Part shown: positions 1 through 9,813 of the stretch, piece after piece
How the letters are laid out: each line of letters opens with the position of its first letter
Numbering within the stretch: the stretch's first letter is position 1
NCBI GenBank assembly: GCA_004556565.1
Contig: SFGN01000002.1
Location: forward strand, 65,874 to 129,873
DNA length: 64,000 nucleotides
Direction of reading: 5' to 3'
Origin: Lachnospiraceae bacterium
GTDB taxonomy: Bacteria > Bacillota_A > Clostridia > Lachnospirales > Lachnospiraceae
Notes under the pieces: model-generated
What the model saw: the letters and a program-made list of their open reading frames with translations, nothing else
Told to the model about the DNA's origin: nothing
Database searches by the model: none
Program-made: the position numbers and the translations under genes

Positions 1-1931
1 GGAGAGGTGTGGATTCACAGATCATTCTCAATGGAGATGATGCATATTATCTGAAATATGATTCTATGGAGGAAAAAGGGATAAAGAAAAGGAATCTGAC
101 CACCGGCGTAGTTACAGATGTTAAGAAGATTCCGTCCTATTGGTTTGCATGGGGAAGTCAGAGCAGTTATTGGCCGGGAATGTTTTCGGGACTCTTTCTT
201 TATGATAATATGTTATATTACAACACATCGGAAGAGATTCACAGGGTTTCCCTGGATGGGCAGAAGGACGAAATCGCGTATAAACCTGATACGTCATCCG
301 GATATATTTACGGCTGCAGGAAGAACGGGGAAAATCTGGAATATATTATTCGCCAGACACCGAATCTCACTTCGACGGAAAAGGAAATCGTCCCGTTTCC
401 ATATGAGGTGCCGGTGACGGGCATTATCATCAGTCAGAAAGAATTGAATCTGGAAATAAGTGAAACAGCAGCCCTAACATATTCATTAATTCCGGACGGG
501 ACATATATGAAAGTGGAGTGGTCATCAGATGACCCCTTAGTAGCTTCTGTAAACAATGGAGTGGTGACGGCCAATAATGCAGGAACTGTAAAGATTACCG
601 TAACGACGGAAAATGGATTGAGTGATGTCTGCACAGTTACAGTAAATGAGCCTGCACCGATTTTGAGTACAGTAACATTTGATGCAAACGGAGGAACCGT
701 ATCCCCGTCATCAAAAACGGTAACGGTCGGAGAAACTTATGGTTCACTGCCAATCCCGGGAAAAACCGGATATGAATTTACAGGGTGGTATACATCGGCT
801 GAAGGCGGAGAACAAATTAACAGTAAAACTGTTGTGGAATCTGATCAGCCGCATGTATTATATGCACACTGGCAGGCAGTGAAATATCAGATTTCTTATG
901 AATTGAACGGCGGAGAAAATAATAATCAAAATCCTGCTGAATATACGATAGAAACAGATGTTTTACTCTATGCACCGCAGAGAGAAGGTTACACATTTGA
1001 TGGCTGGTATTCGGATATCGGGCTGACGCAGCGGGTAACGGGAATTGAAAAAGGAAGTACCGGAGAAAAAACATTTTATGCAAAATGGATAAAGAACCCG
1101 TCGCAGGTGATGGAATATCGAATTTCCTATGAATTGAACGGCGGAACCAATCATCAGGATAATCCGTCATCCTACAGGACGGATACTACAGGAATTGTAT
1201 TAAAGGAAGCTGCCAGAGAAGGATATATTTTCGATGGCTGGTATACGGACAGTAAACTGACGCAGAAATCAACAGGAATAAAAGCAGGCAGTACCGGAGA
1301 TTATGTATTCTACGCGAAATGGACAAAGGAACCGGAGGAACAGAACCCGGGAGAACAGAACCCGGGAGAGCAGGATCCTCCGAAAGAGATGCATTTTACA
1401 GATGTAGGCAGTGATTCATGGTATTTTAACTCGGTTCAGTATGTTTTTGATAAGAGTATCATGACTGGTATGACAGATACATATTTCGGGGCAGGAGAGA
1501 ATCTTGCACGTGCTCAGTTTACACTGATGCTTTACCGGATGGAAGGTTCACCGGAGGTGACATTTACTAATACTTTTAAGGATATTTATGCAGGTGACTG
1601 GTATGCAGATGCTGTTATCTGGGCGAACCGGAACGGAATTGTAACAGGATATACAACAACTCAGACTTTTGGTCCTGCTGATCCGATCACCCGAGAGCAG
1701 ATGGCAACCATGATGCACCGCTATGCAAAATTCAAAGGTCAGAATGTAAGCCAGAAAGTTGATCTGGGCATTTATCCGGATGCAGAAAAAGTCAGTCCTT
1801 ATGCATATGATGCTATGCAGTGGACTGTGGCAAACGGGATTATAAGCGGAGACGGGGGGCTTTTGAATCCCCAGAAGAATACAAATCGTGCTGTATGTGC
1901 AACAATCATAATGAGATATCAGGAAAAGTGA
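1..1931 (+). CDS. SLH-anchored surface protein with Ig-like and InlB-type repeats (5' partial)
   Basis: The reading frame is open to the left edge and has no signal peptide, so the true start lies outside the window; a GTG at 9 is in frame but is not a convincing start. Counting from that GTG: residues 1-130 are an unassigned beta-rich region (resembling surface beta-propeller repeats), about 137-212 a Big_2 bacterial Ig-like domain, and about 221-290, 295-361 and 370-440 three InlB/Listeria-Bacteroides repeats, each with a GY-F-GWY core and ending in AKW/AHW. A short PGEQ-rich linker follows, then three S-layer homology domains (about 458-640) with the FG---I-REQ pattern. Expected role: an adhesin-like protein held non-covalently to wall polysaccharide by the SLH modules. 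The following gene also encodes an SLH protein. Confidence 0.85.
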   Translation, partial: RGVDSQIILNGDDAYYLKYDSMEEKGIKKRNLTTGVVTDVKKIPSYWFAWGSQSSYWPGMFSGLFLYDNMLYYNTSEEIHRVSLDGQKDEIAYKPDTSSGYIYGCRKNGENLEYIIRQTPNLTSTEKEIVPFPYEVPVTGIIISQKELNLEISETAALTYSLIPDGTYMKVEWSSDDPLVASVNNGVVTANNAGTVKITVTTENGLSDVCTVTVNEPAPILSTVTFDANGGTVSPSSKTVTVGETYGSLPIPGKTGYEFTGWYTSAEGGEQINSKTVVESDQPHVLYAHWQAVKYQISYELNGGENNNQNPAEYTIETDVLLYAPQREGYTFDGWYSDIGLTQRVTGIEKGSTGEKTFYAKWIKNPSQVMEYRISYELNGGTNHQDNPSSYRTDTTGIVLKEAAREGYIFDGWYTDSKLTQKSTGIKAGSTGDYVFYAKWTKEPEEQNPGEQNPGEQDPPKEMHFTDVGSDSWYFNSVQYVFDKSIMTGMTDTYFGAGENLARAQFTLMLYRMEGSPEVTFTNTFKDIYAGDWYADAVIWANRNGIVTGYTTTQTFGPADPITREQMATMMHRYAKFKGQNVSQKVDLGIYPDAEKVSPYAYDAMQWTVANGIISGDGGLLNPQKNTNRAVCATIIMRYQEK

Positions 1932-1953
1932 CAAAGAACAACATGGCATAACA

Positions 1954-1993
1954 GGTCAGAGAGATACAACGAAAAACAGTTTTCTCTCTGACC
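1954..1993 (+). other. Intergenic hairpin after first SLH gene
   Basis: An 11-bp perfect stem (GGTCAGAGAGA with its complement) closes an 18-nt loop just after the stop codon. A second 7-bp stem follows at 2010-2039. Neither has a clean T-run, so this is a weak terminator or a transcript-stabilising hairpin. Confidence 0.35.
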
Positions 1994-2055
1994 TCAGTTG
2001 TATTACATTCGGAGAGAACCATAGGTAACAGACTCTCCGGGGAAAAGGAGAAGAA

Positions 2056-5000
2056 GTGAAAAATAGAGTTATTTCTTTATTAATGGCCGTGTGTATGACC
2101 GGCATATTGGGAATTGGGAATGTGAGACCGGTATCCGCAGAAGAAATGGTTTCGGAAACAGAAGAAGTATTGGGGGTTACTGTGTCTGAATCAGAGGATA
2201 CAAGGGCAGATTCAATTACTGCACAGGCAGACAGTCAGATTTATTTTACGTCAGAGTACCCTGCTGTCGGGAAAGAGCTTGGTGTGGAAGTCACTGGAAT
2301 GACAGGAAATCTGAGTTATGAGTGGAAGGTGGACGGAGTCATAAAGGGAAGAGACGCTGCATATACCCCGTTGCAGGAGGATCTTGAGAAATTCATTTCC
2401 GTAACAGTGAAGGATTCCAAGGGCAGCAGTTTGAGTAAACAGGTGTTTTTCAGCAGGCTGCCGGTTATTTATATTAATACAGAGAACGGAGCGGTGATTG
2501 GGGATAAAGAAAACTATATAACGTCAGAATTTATTATTCAGGGAAATGAAACCTATAATTCTGAAACAACCACTCTCTATAATGGTACGGCAGGAGTCCG
2601 GGGGCGTGGAAATTCAACATGGTCACTTCCAAAGAAGCCATACAAAGTGAAACTGGATAAAGGGACAGATTTATTTGGCTTTGGTAAGAGTAAACATTGG
2701 GTACTTCTTGCTAATTATTATGACACGAGTTTTATCAGGAATAAGCTGGCATATGATCTTTCCGGAGATATGGGGATTCCATATATGCAGTCTGTTTTGG
2801 CTGATGTGGTTTTAAACGGTGTATATGTCGGAAACTATCAGCTTTGCGAACAGGTTCGTTCGGAAGAAGGACGTGTGGATGTCACAGATTGGGAAGATGT
2901 GGCTGCGGATGCGGCGAAAGCAATTGTAAAGGCTGAAAGTCTGACAGATGAGGATCAGGATGCGCTGGAAGAGCAGATGACGGAGAATCTTACATGGATC
3001 ACGTCTGATAAGGTGGATTATGCGGGAAGTACATATACCATATCCGAGTATTATCAGATACCGGATATTGAAGGGGGATACATCCTTGAACTGGACACTT
3101 ATATGGATGAAGTCTCAATCTTCTATACAGACAAAAACCAGCCTATGATGTTTAAAGAGCCTGAATATGCAAATACAAATGAGGATATGATGAATTATGT
3201 CCGGACATATATACAGGCATTTGAAGATGCGGTATACGCGGATGATTACAAGACGGAATATAATGGCGAAGTGATGCATTACAGCGATTTCTTTGATATG
3301 GATTCCCTTGTGGATTACTGGATTGTTCAGGAAATCTTCTTCAATATAGATTCCATGAAGAATAGTACATATATGTATAAGCAGCACGGAGAGAAATTCA
3401 AGATGGGACCGGTGTGGGATATGGATTGCAGCAGCGGAGCATCCCCGGTCTCCGATTTACCTGTAAATCAGTGGCAGACTTTATACTTCAGCGCAGCTGC
3501 ACAGGAAAATCAGTGGTATAAGGAACTAGTCAAAGATCCATATTTCCTAAGAGAAGTATATAACCGTTACTGGGAGATCCGTGATACTTATATTCAGAAT
3601 ATGCTTGACTCCATAGATACCCTTTCGGCAGAAATTAAAGAATCTGCAGAGGCATCGCTTGATTTATGGAGGCTGGAATCTTATGAAAGCGCCCGGAGTA
3701 CTTTGAAAACATGGATGACAGACAGGATTGCATTTCTGGATCAAAAAATGGATACATTTGATACATTTGCCGCAGAATTCCTTCAGGGAAACAAAAAAAT
3801 AGAGGTGTTCTGGGCCTATGAGTATCCAGCAGAAAAGGATACTGTAAGTGAAGGACGTTCAGTCTGTGATTTTATGACTTATGAAAAAATAAAGACTTTC
3901 CTTGAAATATATAATGAAGACCGCAACATAAAGCGGACGGAATTATGGTATAACGGGGAAAAATATTCAGAGTTATACAGTGAGAGTTGGGACATTTATG
4001 AGCTGCAGCATTTCCTGTATCCAAAGGAGGATGGTGTGGTGCAGCTTTATACTTATGACGAATATGGAAATGTGCTCGATTCATATTATTGTACAGTCAA
4101 ATTAAATAAGATGGTGGGACTTGAGGTCATTCCTCCGGAAAAATATATGTATAAAATAGGTGAGGAATTAGATGAAACCGGAATGGAGGTTTATGCAGTC
4201 TATGACAGCGGAATCAAGCGGAAATTGTTCAGCTATGGAGTATCTCCTTTACAACGTGAGTCCGGAGTTCAGACAATCGACGTTAAATGTTGGGAAATGA
4301 GTGATTCATTTGATGTAATTGTTATGGGCAGCGGTGAGTGGTGTAATAGAATAAGGGTTTTAAAAGGACCGGATAAGGATACCTATATTCTTGGAGAAGA
4401 ACTGGATCTGACAGGACTTGTCATAGCAGCAGAGCTGAATGATGGGACTTTGATAGAAACTACAAATTACAGGGTTTCTGAGATGACAGACGAATTGGGG
4501 GTTCAGACAATCACTGTTTATAGTAACTGGTATCAGACGACATTTGATGTTTGTGTGGTTGAAAATGCTATACCGCTGGAGGACATTTCGTTAAAGACTG
4601 CAAGACGGGAAATGATAATCGGAGAGAAAATTCCCCTTGAAATTATTTTTACACCGGAACGTACAACAGATGCCAAAAATATTGTGTGGGAGAGCTCGGA
4701 CGAAAATGTTCTGGCAGTAAATAAGCTTGGTGAAGTATTTGCACGTTGGCCGGGAAAAGCGACTGTCACAGCAACGCTTGGTGATCTGAAAGTATCCTGT
4801 GATATTACAGTATACGGAATAGAACAGATTTACAAAGATATTACTCCTGATTTATGGTATTATGATGAAGCAAACTGGGGATATGTTACCGGGCTTATGA
4901 CAGGTTATGGGAACGGGACATTTGGCGGTGCAGACATGTTGGTGAGAGCACAGTTTGCTACAATACTTTACAGGCTGATGGGACAGCCGGAGCAAGCATC

Positions 5001-5391
5001 CTATGAACCAATATTCCCTGATGTTCCGTCTGATACATTTTATACAAAACCGGTATTATGGGCCGCACAACATGGGATTATTACCGGTTATACCGATACA
5101 GGAAGATTCGGACCAAATGATAGGATAACAAGAGAACAGGTGGCGGCAATTTTATACAGGCTGACATATGCCATGGATATTGATACGAGTCAGAGAGTTG
5201 ATATTTCCGGTTATCCGGATGCGGCAAATGTATCCGCGTTTGCCATAGATGCAATGGAATGGGCTGTGGGAACCGGGTTGATTCAAGGCAGTCAGGGGTA
5301 TTTGAATCCACAGGGGAATGCATGCCGTGCGGAAGCAATAACAATCATGTTAAGATATGTGGCGTTTTTATCGCAGATAGAAGAAATGTAG
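2056..5391 (+). CDS. SLH-anchored CotH-type kinase with Ig-like domains
   Basis: A GTG start is chosen because AAAGGAG lies 5 nt upstream and a signal peptide follows (residues 1-28, ending VSA-EE). Residues 60-135 look Ig/PKD-like. Residues about 138-560 are a CotH kinase domain: the nucleotide-loop motif GRGNSTW at 183-189, the KHW-LLANYYD segment at 213-223, and the metal-binding DMD at 455-457 within GPVWDMD. CotH proteins are atypical secreted protein kinases, known from spore coats and eukaryotic secretory pathways. Two Big_3-like domains (about 690-760 and 775-840), one Big_2 domain (about 850-925) and three SLH domains (about 930-1110) follow. The protein is therefore probably an extracellular kinase tethered to the wall. 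Its substrates are unknown; neighbouring surface proteins are plausible but unproven. Confidence 0.88.
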   Translation: MKNRVISLLMAVCMTGILGIGNVRPVSAEEMVSETEEVLGVTVSESEDTRADSITAQADSQIYFTSEYPAVGKELGVEVTGMTGNLSYEWKVDGVIKGRDAAYTPLQEDLEKFISVTVKDSKGSSLSKQVFFSRLPVIYINTENGAVIGDKENYITSEFIIQGNETYNSETTTLYNGTAGVRGRGNSTWSLPKKPYKVKLDKGTDLFGFGKSKHWVLLANYYDTSFIRNKLAYDLSGDMGIPYMQSVLADVVLNGVYVGNYQLCEQVRSEEGRVDVTDWEDVAADAAKAIVKAESLTDEDQDALEEQMTENLTWITSDKVDYAGSTYTISEYYQIPDIEGGYILELDTYMDEVSIFYTDKNQPMMFKEPEYANTNEDMMNYVRTYIQAFEDAVYADDYKTEYNGEVMHYSDFFDMDSLVDYWIVQEIFFNIDSMKNSTYMYKQHGEKFKMGPVWDMDCSSGASPVSDLPVNQWQTLYFSAAAQENQWYKELVKDPYFLREVYNRYWEIRDTYIQNMLDSIDTLSAEIKESAEASLDLWRLESYESARSTLKTWMTDRIAFLDQKMDTFDTFAAEFLQGNKKIEVFWAYEYPAEKDTVSEGRSVCDFMTYEKIKTFLEIYNEDRNIKRTELWYNGEKYSELYSESWDIYELQHFLYPKEDGVVQLYTYDEYGNVLDSYYCTVKLNKMVGLEVIPPEKYMYKIGEELDETGMEVYAVYDSGIKRKLFSYGVSPLQRESGVQTIDVKCWEMSDSFDVIVMGSGEWCNRIRVLKGPDKDTYILGEELDLTGLVIAAELNDGTLIETTNYRVSEMTDELGVQTITVYSNWYQTTFDVCVVENAIPLEDISLKTARREMIIGEKIPLEIIFTPERTTDAKNIVWESSDENVLAVNKLGEVFARWPGKATVTATLGDLKVSCDITVYGIEQIYKDITPDLWYYDEANWGYVTGLMTGYGNGTFGGADMLVRAQFATILYRLMGQPEQASYEPIFPDVPSDTFYTKPVLWAAQHGIITGYTDTGRFGPNDRITREQVAAILYRLTYAMDIDTSQRVDISGYPDAANVSAFAIDAMEWAVGTGLIQGSQGYLNPQGNACRAEAITIMLRYVAFLSQIEEM

Positions 5392-5397
5392 GAATGA

Positions 5398-5436
5398 AAA
5401 TGACGTTCGGGTTTTATGTCCGGGCGTCATTGTTTT
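5398..5436 (+). terminator. Intrinsic terminator after CotH-kinase gene
   Basis: The stem AATGACG/CGTCATT closes a GC-rich loop and is followed by TGTTTTA. It separates the SLH genes from the polysaccharide locus. Confidence 0.65.
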
Positions 5437-5466
5437 ACTGACTCTCATAGCAGCCGGGTTTATCTG

Positions 5467-5510
5467 CTGATTCTCAGAGCTTCTGTGAACTGATTCTCAG
5501 AGTTTCTGTG
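5467..5510 (+). repeat. Two 21-nt direct repeats immediately upstream of a promoter
   Basis: CTGATTCTCAGAG(C/T)TTCTGTG occurs at 5467-5487 and 5490-5510 with one mismatch and a 23-bp period. A looser half copy (CTGACTCTCATAG) lies at 5438-5450. The array ends 4 bp before the -35 box, where an activator or repressor site is expected. Confidence 0.7.
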
Positions 5511-5514
5511 TGCA

Positions 5515-5543
5515 TTGACAAAAAGATATGAAACAGATACAAT
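5515..5543 (+). promoter_or_regulatory. Near-consensus SigA promoter for the polysaccharide locus
   Basis: TTGACA (5515-5520), a 17-bp spacer and TACAAT (5538-5543). It overlaps a spurious upstream TTG codon, which supports placing the gene start at 5593. Confidence 0.8.
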
Positions 5544-5592
5544 GAAACCATATGTAAATGACTCAGTCATAATCAAAGGAAAGGTACGGAAA

Positions 5593-7599
5593 ATGTTGGA
5601 AGAGAAGGAATCCCGAAATAAAAACTCAATGATAAAGAATCTCACCATGAAAGCGGGAGATTTGATTTACCGCCGGCGTTACCTGCTGGCAGTACTTGTC
5701 CTTGTGATGTGCTTCGTATTAGAACTCAGCGGCTCATCAGTTGCTATGTGGGCGGACGAGCTTCATGTGCCGAAAGAAGATGCAGGGGATATACTTGGAT
5801 ATTCAAGACAGGTGCGCAGCGATGAATGGAATGTGAGTACACCATTCGCCTTGTCCCAGTATCAGTCCGGATTTTCCTATTTTTCGGATATTGTCCGCGG
5901 TGATGAGACGGACATGTATATCGTATATGGGCAGCCGGTGTCATACTATACTGTTCTGTTCCGGCCATTCCACTGGGGGTATCTGTTTCTTTCCCCGGCT
6001 AAAGGGCTTTCCTTTTACTGGTGTTCCCGTTTTATTGTCCTCCTTCTGGTATCCTTTGAATTGGGAATGTGTCTGTTTAACAGGAAAAAATTATTGTCGC
6101 TTTCCTATGCCGTTATGATGGCAGCGGCGCCGGTAGTACAGTGGTGGTTCGCAATTAACGGTCTTGTGGAAATGTTGATTTACGGACAGCTTGCGGTAGT
6201 AGTGGCAGTCCTGTATATGAAAGACACGAAATATCTGCACCGTATTGCTTATGGAGCGCTGCTCAGCGTATTGGCTACTGCATATGTACTTCTGTTTTAT
6301 CCGGCATGGCAGGTGCCGTTTGTGTATGCTTTTTTATTTCTGTTGATCGGTGTGGTGGTCCGGGATTACAAAAAAGGAACTTTTACCAAAAAGGACTGGG
6401 GCGTATTGGGAATTTCCGTGGGGCTGTTCGCCGCTGAACTGCTTCCGATTTTGTGGAAATCCAAAGATACTATTAAGGCTGTATTAAATACGGCATATCC
6501 CGGAAGCCGGACTGAAACCGGAGGCGGGATGTTGAGGGTCATGTTTAATTCTCTGACGTGCCTCTGGCTGCCGTTTGAGGAACTTGCCGGCAATGAAACT
6601 GTGAACGAATGCTTTTTCTTTTCCCTGTTCCCACTGGGAATTATCCTGGCAGTTTATCTACTGATAAAGACAAAAAGGGAAAGAATGAGTGTAAGAACAG
6701 GCGGAAAAACAGGAAGAAAAACGGATCCGGTGCTTGTAAGCCTGCTTCTTGGGATTGCTTTTCTCGGAAGTTATGGAATCTTTGGGTGGCCGAAAGTACT
6801 GTCAAAGGTTACACTGATGTCTTTTTCACAGAGTGGTCGGGAGGTCATTGCATTCACCTGGCTGAACCTGTTGATTCTGATGTATGCCATCAGCCGGATG
6901 GAGAAGGTCAAACCTGCACGGTTTTTGTTGTTTTCAGCAGCTTTTTCTGTTGGGATTGTCTATGTCCAGAATTATATCAGGGATGAATATTTTACGGCTC
7001 AGAGGGTTTATATTGCCCTGATTCTGGTGTTTGCCATGTGTGCTTCAATTTTACTTCAGGCAAACCGGAAGAATACATGGTTATTCTTTTTGCTTTGTAC
7101 CGGGGTGTCGGCAACTGCAGGCATGACGGTCAATCCGGTCCACAGGGGACTTACGATTATTTATGAAAATGATCTCTATAAGGAAATTGAGCGAATTGTA
7201 GATGATGAGTCGAAGGATGCGCTGTGGATGGTATGTAACACTAACTATAGTATGGGTAACTTTCCGATTATGGCAGGAGCGCGTACTATCAATTCTACAA
7301 ACGTATATCCGAATCTCGAAAGATGGCAGAGCATTGATAATGATGGGGAAAATGATGAAATCTACAACCGTTATGCCCATATCTGGGCACAGACGGTCAG
7401 CTCGGATTTTGACGGAGATACATTTGAACTTGTATATGCAGACCTGTTTCAGCTCAATATAACTCCGGAGATGATGCGTGAACTGGATGTGAAATATGTG
7501 CTGTCCGGTACACAGCTTGAAAGCCTGAGCACAGACGAGATTACATTTGAAAATATTTACTGGTGGAACGGATTTTATATTTACAGGCTTGACTATTAA
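5593..7599 (+). CDS. Large polytopic membrane protein, GT-C-like, first gene of the polysaccharide locus
   Basis: The ATG at 5593 is chosen because AAAGGAAAGG lies about 8 nt upstream; a TTG at 5515 in the same frame is the -35 element of the promoter. The 668-aa protein has a short basic N-terminus, then about a dozen hydrophobic segments between residues 30 and 500, and a hydrophilic C-terminal domain of about 150 residues on one side of the membrane. The layout, including acidic and aromatic residues in the first extracytoplasmic loop (SDEWNVSTP), resembles uncharacterised GT-C-fold glycosyltransferases or YfhO-like proteins of Gram-positive glycan loci. Lipid-linked sugar transfer to the exported polymer is a guess; no catalytic residue can be assigned. 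A GT2 enzyme follows 113 bp downstream. Confidence 0.7.
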   Translation: MLEEKESRNKNSMIKNLTMKAGDLIYRRRYLLAVLVLVMCFVLELSGSSVAMWADELHVPKEDAGDILGYSRQVRSDEWNVSTPFALSQYQSGFSYFSDIVRGDETDMYIVYGQPVSYYTVLFRPFHWGYLFLSPAKGLSFYWCSRFIVLLLVSFELGMCLFNRKKLLSLSYAVMMAAAPVVQWWFAINGLVEMLIYGQLAVVVAVLYMKDTKYLHRIAYGALLSVLATAYVLLFYPAWQVPFVYAFLFLLIGVVVRDYKKGTFTKKDWGVLGISVGLFAAELLPILWKSKDTIKAVLNTAYPGSRTETGGGMLRVMFNSLTCLWLPFEELAGNETVNECFFFSLFPLGIILAVYLLIKTKRERMSVRTGGKTGRKTDPVLVSLLLGIAFLGSYGIFGWPKVLSKVTLMSFSQSGREVIAFTWLNLLILMYAISRMEKVKPARFLLFSAAFSVGIVYVQNYIRDEYFTAQRVYIALILVFAMCASILLQANRKNTWLFFLLCTGVSATAGMTVNPVHRGLTIIYENDLYKEIERIVDDESKDALWMVCNTNYSMGNFPIMAGARTINSTNVYPNLERWQSIDNDGENDEIYNRYAHIWAQTVSSDFDGDTFELVYADLFQLNITPEMMRELDVKYVLSGTQLESLSTDEITFENIYWWNGFYIYRLDY

Positions 7600-7712
7600 C
7601 CTACAGAAGATTAAAGTAGTACATCGTAAACAAGATAAGTGCGTAGTCTGTCAGGACATGCAGCTTATTTTGTCTGCGATGTGGAATACATCAGTGGACA
7701 AGGGAGAAGAAA

Positions 7713-8669
7713 ATGGATAAAATTGCGGTTTTGATACCATGCTATAATGAAAGCAAAACGATTGAAAAAGTTATCTGTGACTGGAGGCGGGTGCTTCCGG
7801 AAGCGGTTATTTATGTGTATGATAATAATTCAACGGACGGTACTGCAGAGATCGCTTTTAAAGCAGGGGCGGTTGTCCGCCATGAATACCTTCAGGGAAA
7901 AGGAAATGTAATACGGCGGATGTTCCGGGAAATTGACGCCCAGGTGTATGTGATGATTGACGGGGACGACACATATCCGGCAGAGTTCGGACCGGAAATG
8001 GTCGAATGTGTGCTGGAGAAAAATGTGGATATGGTCGTCGGCGACAGGCTGTCTTCCACTTATTTTCAGGAGAATAAACGTCCGTTTCATAATTTCGGCA
8101 ATTCTATTGTCAGGAAATCAATCAATATGCTGTTCCACAGTGATATAAAAGATATCATGACAGGATACCGGGCTTTCAGCTATAATTTTGTAAAAACATT
8201 TCCGGTGTTGTCAAAAGGATTTGAAATTGAGACGGAGATGAGCATTCACGCGATTGATAAAAATATGCATGTGGAGAATGTGGTGATTGACTACCGAAAC
8301 CGGCCTGAGGGCAGTGAATCAAAGCTGAATACTTTTCGTGATGGAATGAAAGTGCTCAGAACGGTGGAAAGGCTTTACCGGGTTTATAAGCCGCTGCCAT
8401 TTTTCTCTTTTGTATCTCTGGTGCTGGTGATTTTGAGCACTTGTTTTCTGATTCCGGTGCTTGACATCTATTTCAGGACAGGGCTGGTGCCGAATTTTCC
8501 GACACTGATCGTGTGCGGTTTTGTATATCTGGCAGCAATTATTTCTTTCTTTTCCGGAGTGATCCTGTCTTCTATTGTGCAGAAAAACAGACAGGATTTT
8601 GAGATGGTGCTGATGAAAGCGGATGAACAGTACCGGCGGAAAGTCAAAGACGCAGGACTGGACAGTTGA
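7713..8669 (+). CDS. GT2 family glycosyltransferase, polyprenyl-phosphate type
   Basis: The 318-aa protein has a GT-A domain (residues 1-220) and two C-terminal membrane helices (about 228-250 and 265-290). Visible motifs are the N-terminal IPCYNES, the NNSTDGT nucleotide-binding turn, the metal-binding DGDD-TYP segment and the GY-R-F acceptor region. This architecture is typical of DPM1/GtrB-like enzymes that load a single sugar onto undecaprenyl phosphate for later extracytoplasmic transfer, and the preceding polytopic protein could be the matching membrane transferase. The start has an AGGGAGAAG Shine-Dalgarno 4-5 nt upstream. The GtrA-like protein at 33,115, a usual GtrB partner, is far away. 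Confidence 0.85.
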   Translation: MDKIAVLIPCYNESKTIEKVICDWRRVLPEAVIYVYDNNSTDGTAEIAFKAGAVVRHEYLQGKGNVIRRMFREIDAQVYVMIDGDDTYPAEFGPEMVECVLEKNVDMVVGDRLSSTYFQENKRPFHNFGNSIVRKSINMLFHSDIKDIMTGYRAFSYNFVKTFPVLSKGFEIETEMSIHAIDKNMHVENVVIDYRNRPEGSESKLNTFRDGMKVLRTVERLYRVYKPLPFFSFVSLVLVILSTCFLIPVLDIYFRTGLVPNFPTLIVCGFVYLAAIISFFSGVILSSIVQKNRQDFEMVLMKADEQYRRKVKDAGLDS

Positions 8670-8727
8670 ACAGAAAATCAACAGGAGAGAAGAAAAAAAG
8701 AATACAGTAGAGTAAAAGGAGTGGCGA

Positions 8728-9771
8728 ATGAAGAGAGAAAGACTGTTTTATCTTGATTTTGTACGTGCTATAGCAGCAATTTCCATCGTGATCACCCACT
8801 ACAATGCGGGATATCTGTGGATGGGTCAGGAAAATAAGGCTGTTCTTACATTAGAGGTGGGAGGATTGTACATCGGCGACTGGGGAGTATCATTATTTCT
8901 CATCATTTCCGGTGCGGCTTTGATGTATGTATATGAAGAAAGATGTGAATTAAAGAAATTTTTCAAGAAAAGATTCCTTTCTATTTATCCGATGTTCTGG
9001 ATTGCATATGTGGTTTATTTGGCATATTATGTGCTGGTATATAAAAATATTCCCGGAGCAGGAACGATCGCTCCATGGAGAATCATTTTTTCCGTCATCG
9101 GGTTTGACGGGCTTCTGGTCGCGAACGGCATCCAGACTTTTTATCTCCTCGGAGAGTGGTTCCTTGGGGTTATTGTTTTGATTTATCTGCTGTTCCCGCT
9201 TCTGAGAAAGCTGGCAAATGAAAAGCCGGTTCTTTTGCTGGTCTTGACGGCAATATCCTATGCAGGGGGAGCAGTGCTGTGCAGGTACGGGCCGTTTCCT
9301 TTAGTGCTGTCAACCTGTGTGTTGGTTCGGCTTCCGGAAGTGGTCTTCGGAATGATGTTTGTGAAATATAGAAAAAAGGTGAACTGGAAAGCAGCTTTGG
9401 CTGCGCTGCTTCTTGTTGCTGCGAATCAGATATTACAGCCGGAGATTCCAAGAACGATACAGACTACGGTTGTCGGAATCGCATCCTTTATTGTGCTGGT
9501 TTATGTATCTGAATTTGTAAAATTCAGGCCGGTTGAGTACATATGCAGTGTTTTAAGTAAATATTCTTATGCGATTTTCCTGGTACATCATGTGATTATC
9601 GACCAGGTTATCGCACGGGTAGACAGATATTATTTCACTGTACGTGACAGCTATCTGATGTTTTTTGCTCTTTGTGTGCCGATTGCGGTCTGTGCGTTTG
9701 GACTGTATCATGTTCATGCAGCTGTAATGAAATTTCCGGACAAATTGAAACAAAGAAGGACAGACAAATGA
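8728..9771 (+). CDS. Acyltransferase family 3 membrane protein (OafA-like)
   Basis: The 347-aa protein has about ten transmembrane segments and the family's opening signature (LDFVRAIAAISIVITHY), with the conserved Arg and His. It probably transfers acetyl or another acyl group to a glycan from the cytoplasmic side. AAAGGAG lies 6 nt before the ATG. Within this locus it is one of two independent acylation routes, the other being the MBOAT/DHHW pair at 13,064-15,688. Confidence 0.85.
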   Translation: MKRERLFYLDFVRAIAAISIVITHYNAGYLWMGQENKAVLTLEVGGLYIGDWGVSLFLIISGAALMYVYEERCELKKFFKKRFLSIYPMFWIAYVVYLAYYVLVYKNIPGAGTIAPWRIIFSVIGFDGLLVANGIQTFYLLGEWFLGVIVLIYLLFPLLRKLANEKPVLLLVLTAISYAGGAVLCRYGPFPLVLSTCVLVRLPEVVFGMMFVKYRKKVNWKAALAALLLVAANQILQPEIPRTIQTTVVGIASFIVLVYVSEFVKFRPVEYICSVLSKYSYAIFLVHHVIIDQVIARVDRYYFTVRDSYLMFFALCVPIAVCAFGLYHVHAAVMKFPDKLKQRRTDK

Positions 9772-9784
9772 CAGAAGAGTAATC

Positions 9785-9813
9785 TTGCAAGACAGCAGAA
9801 TCTGTTGTAGAAT
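9785..9813 (+). promoter_or_regulatory. Possible promoter before rmlD fusion gene
   Basis: TTGCAA (9785-9790), 17-bp spacer, TAGAAT (9808-9813). The match is moderate and lies 165 bp before the translation start. Confidence 0.35.

Noticed and set aside
5467..5510. CRISPR-like direct repeats
   Set aside because: Only two full 21-nt copies with a 2-nt gap and no spacers; they sit directly on a promoter.
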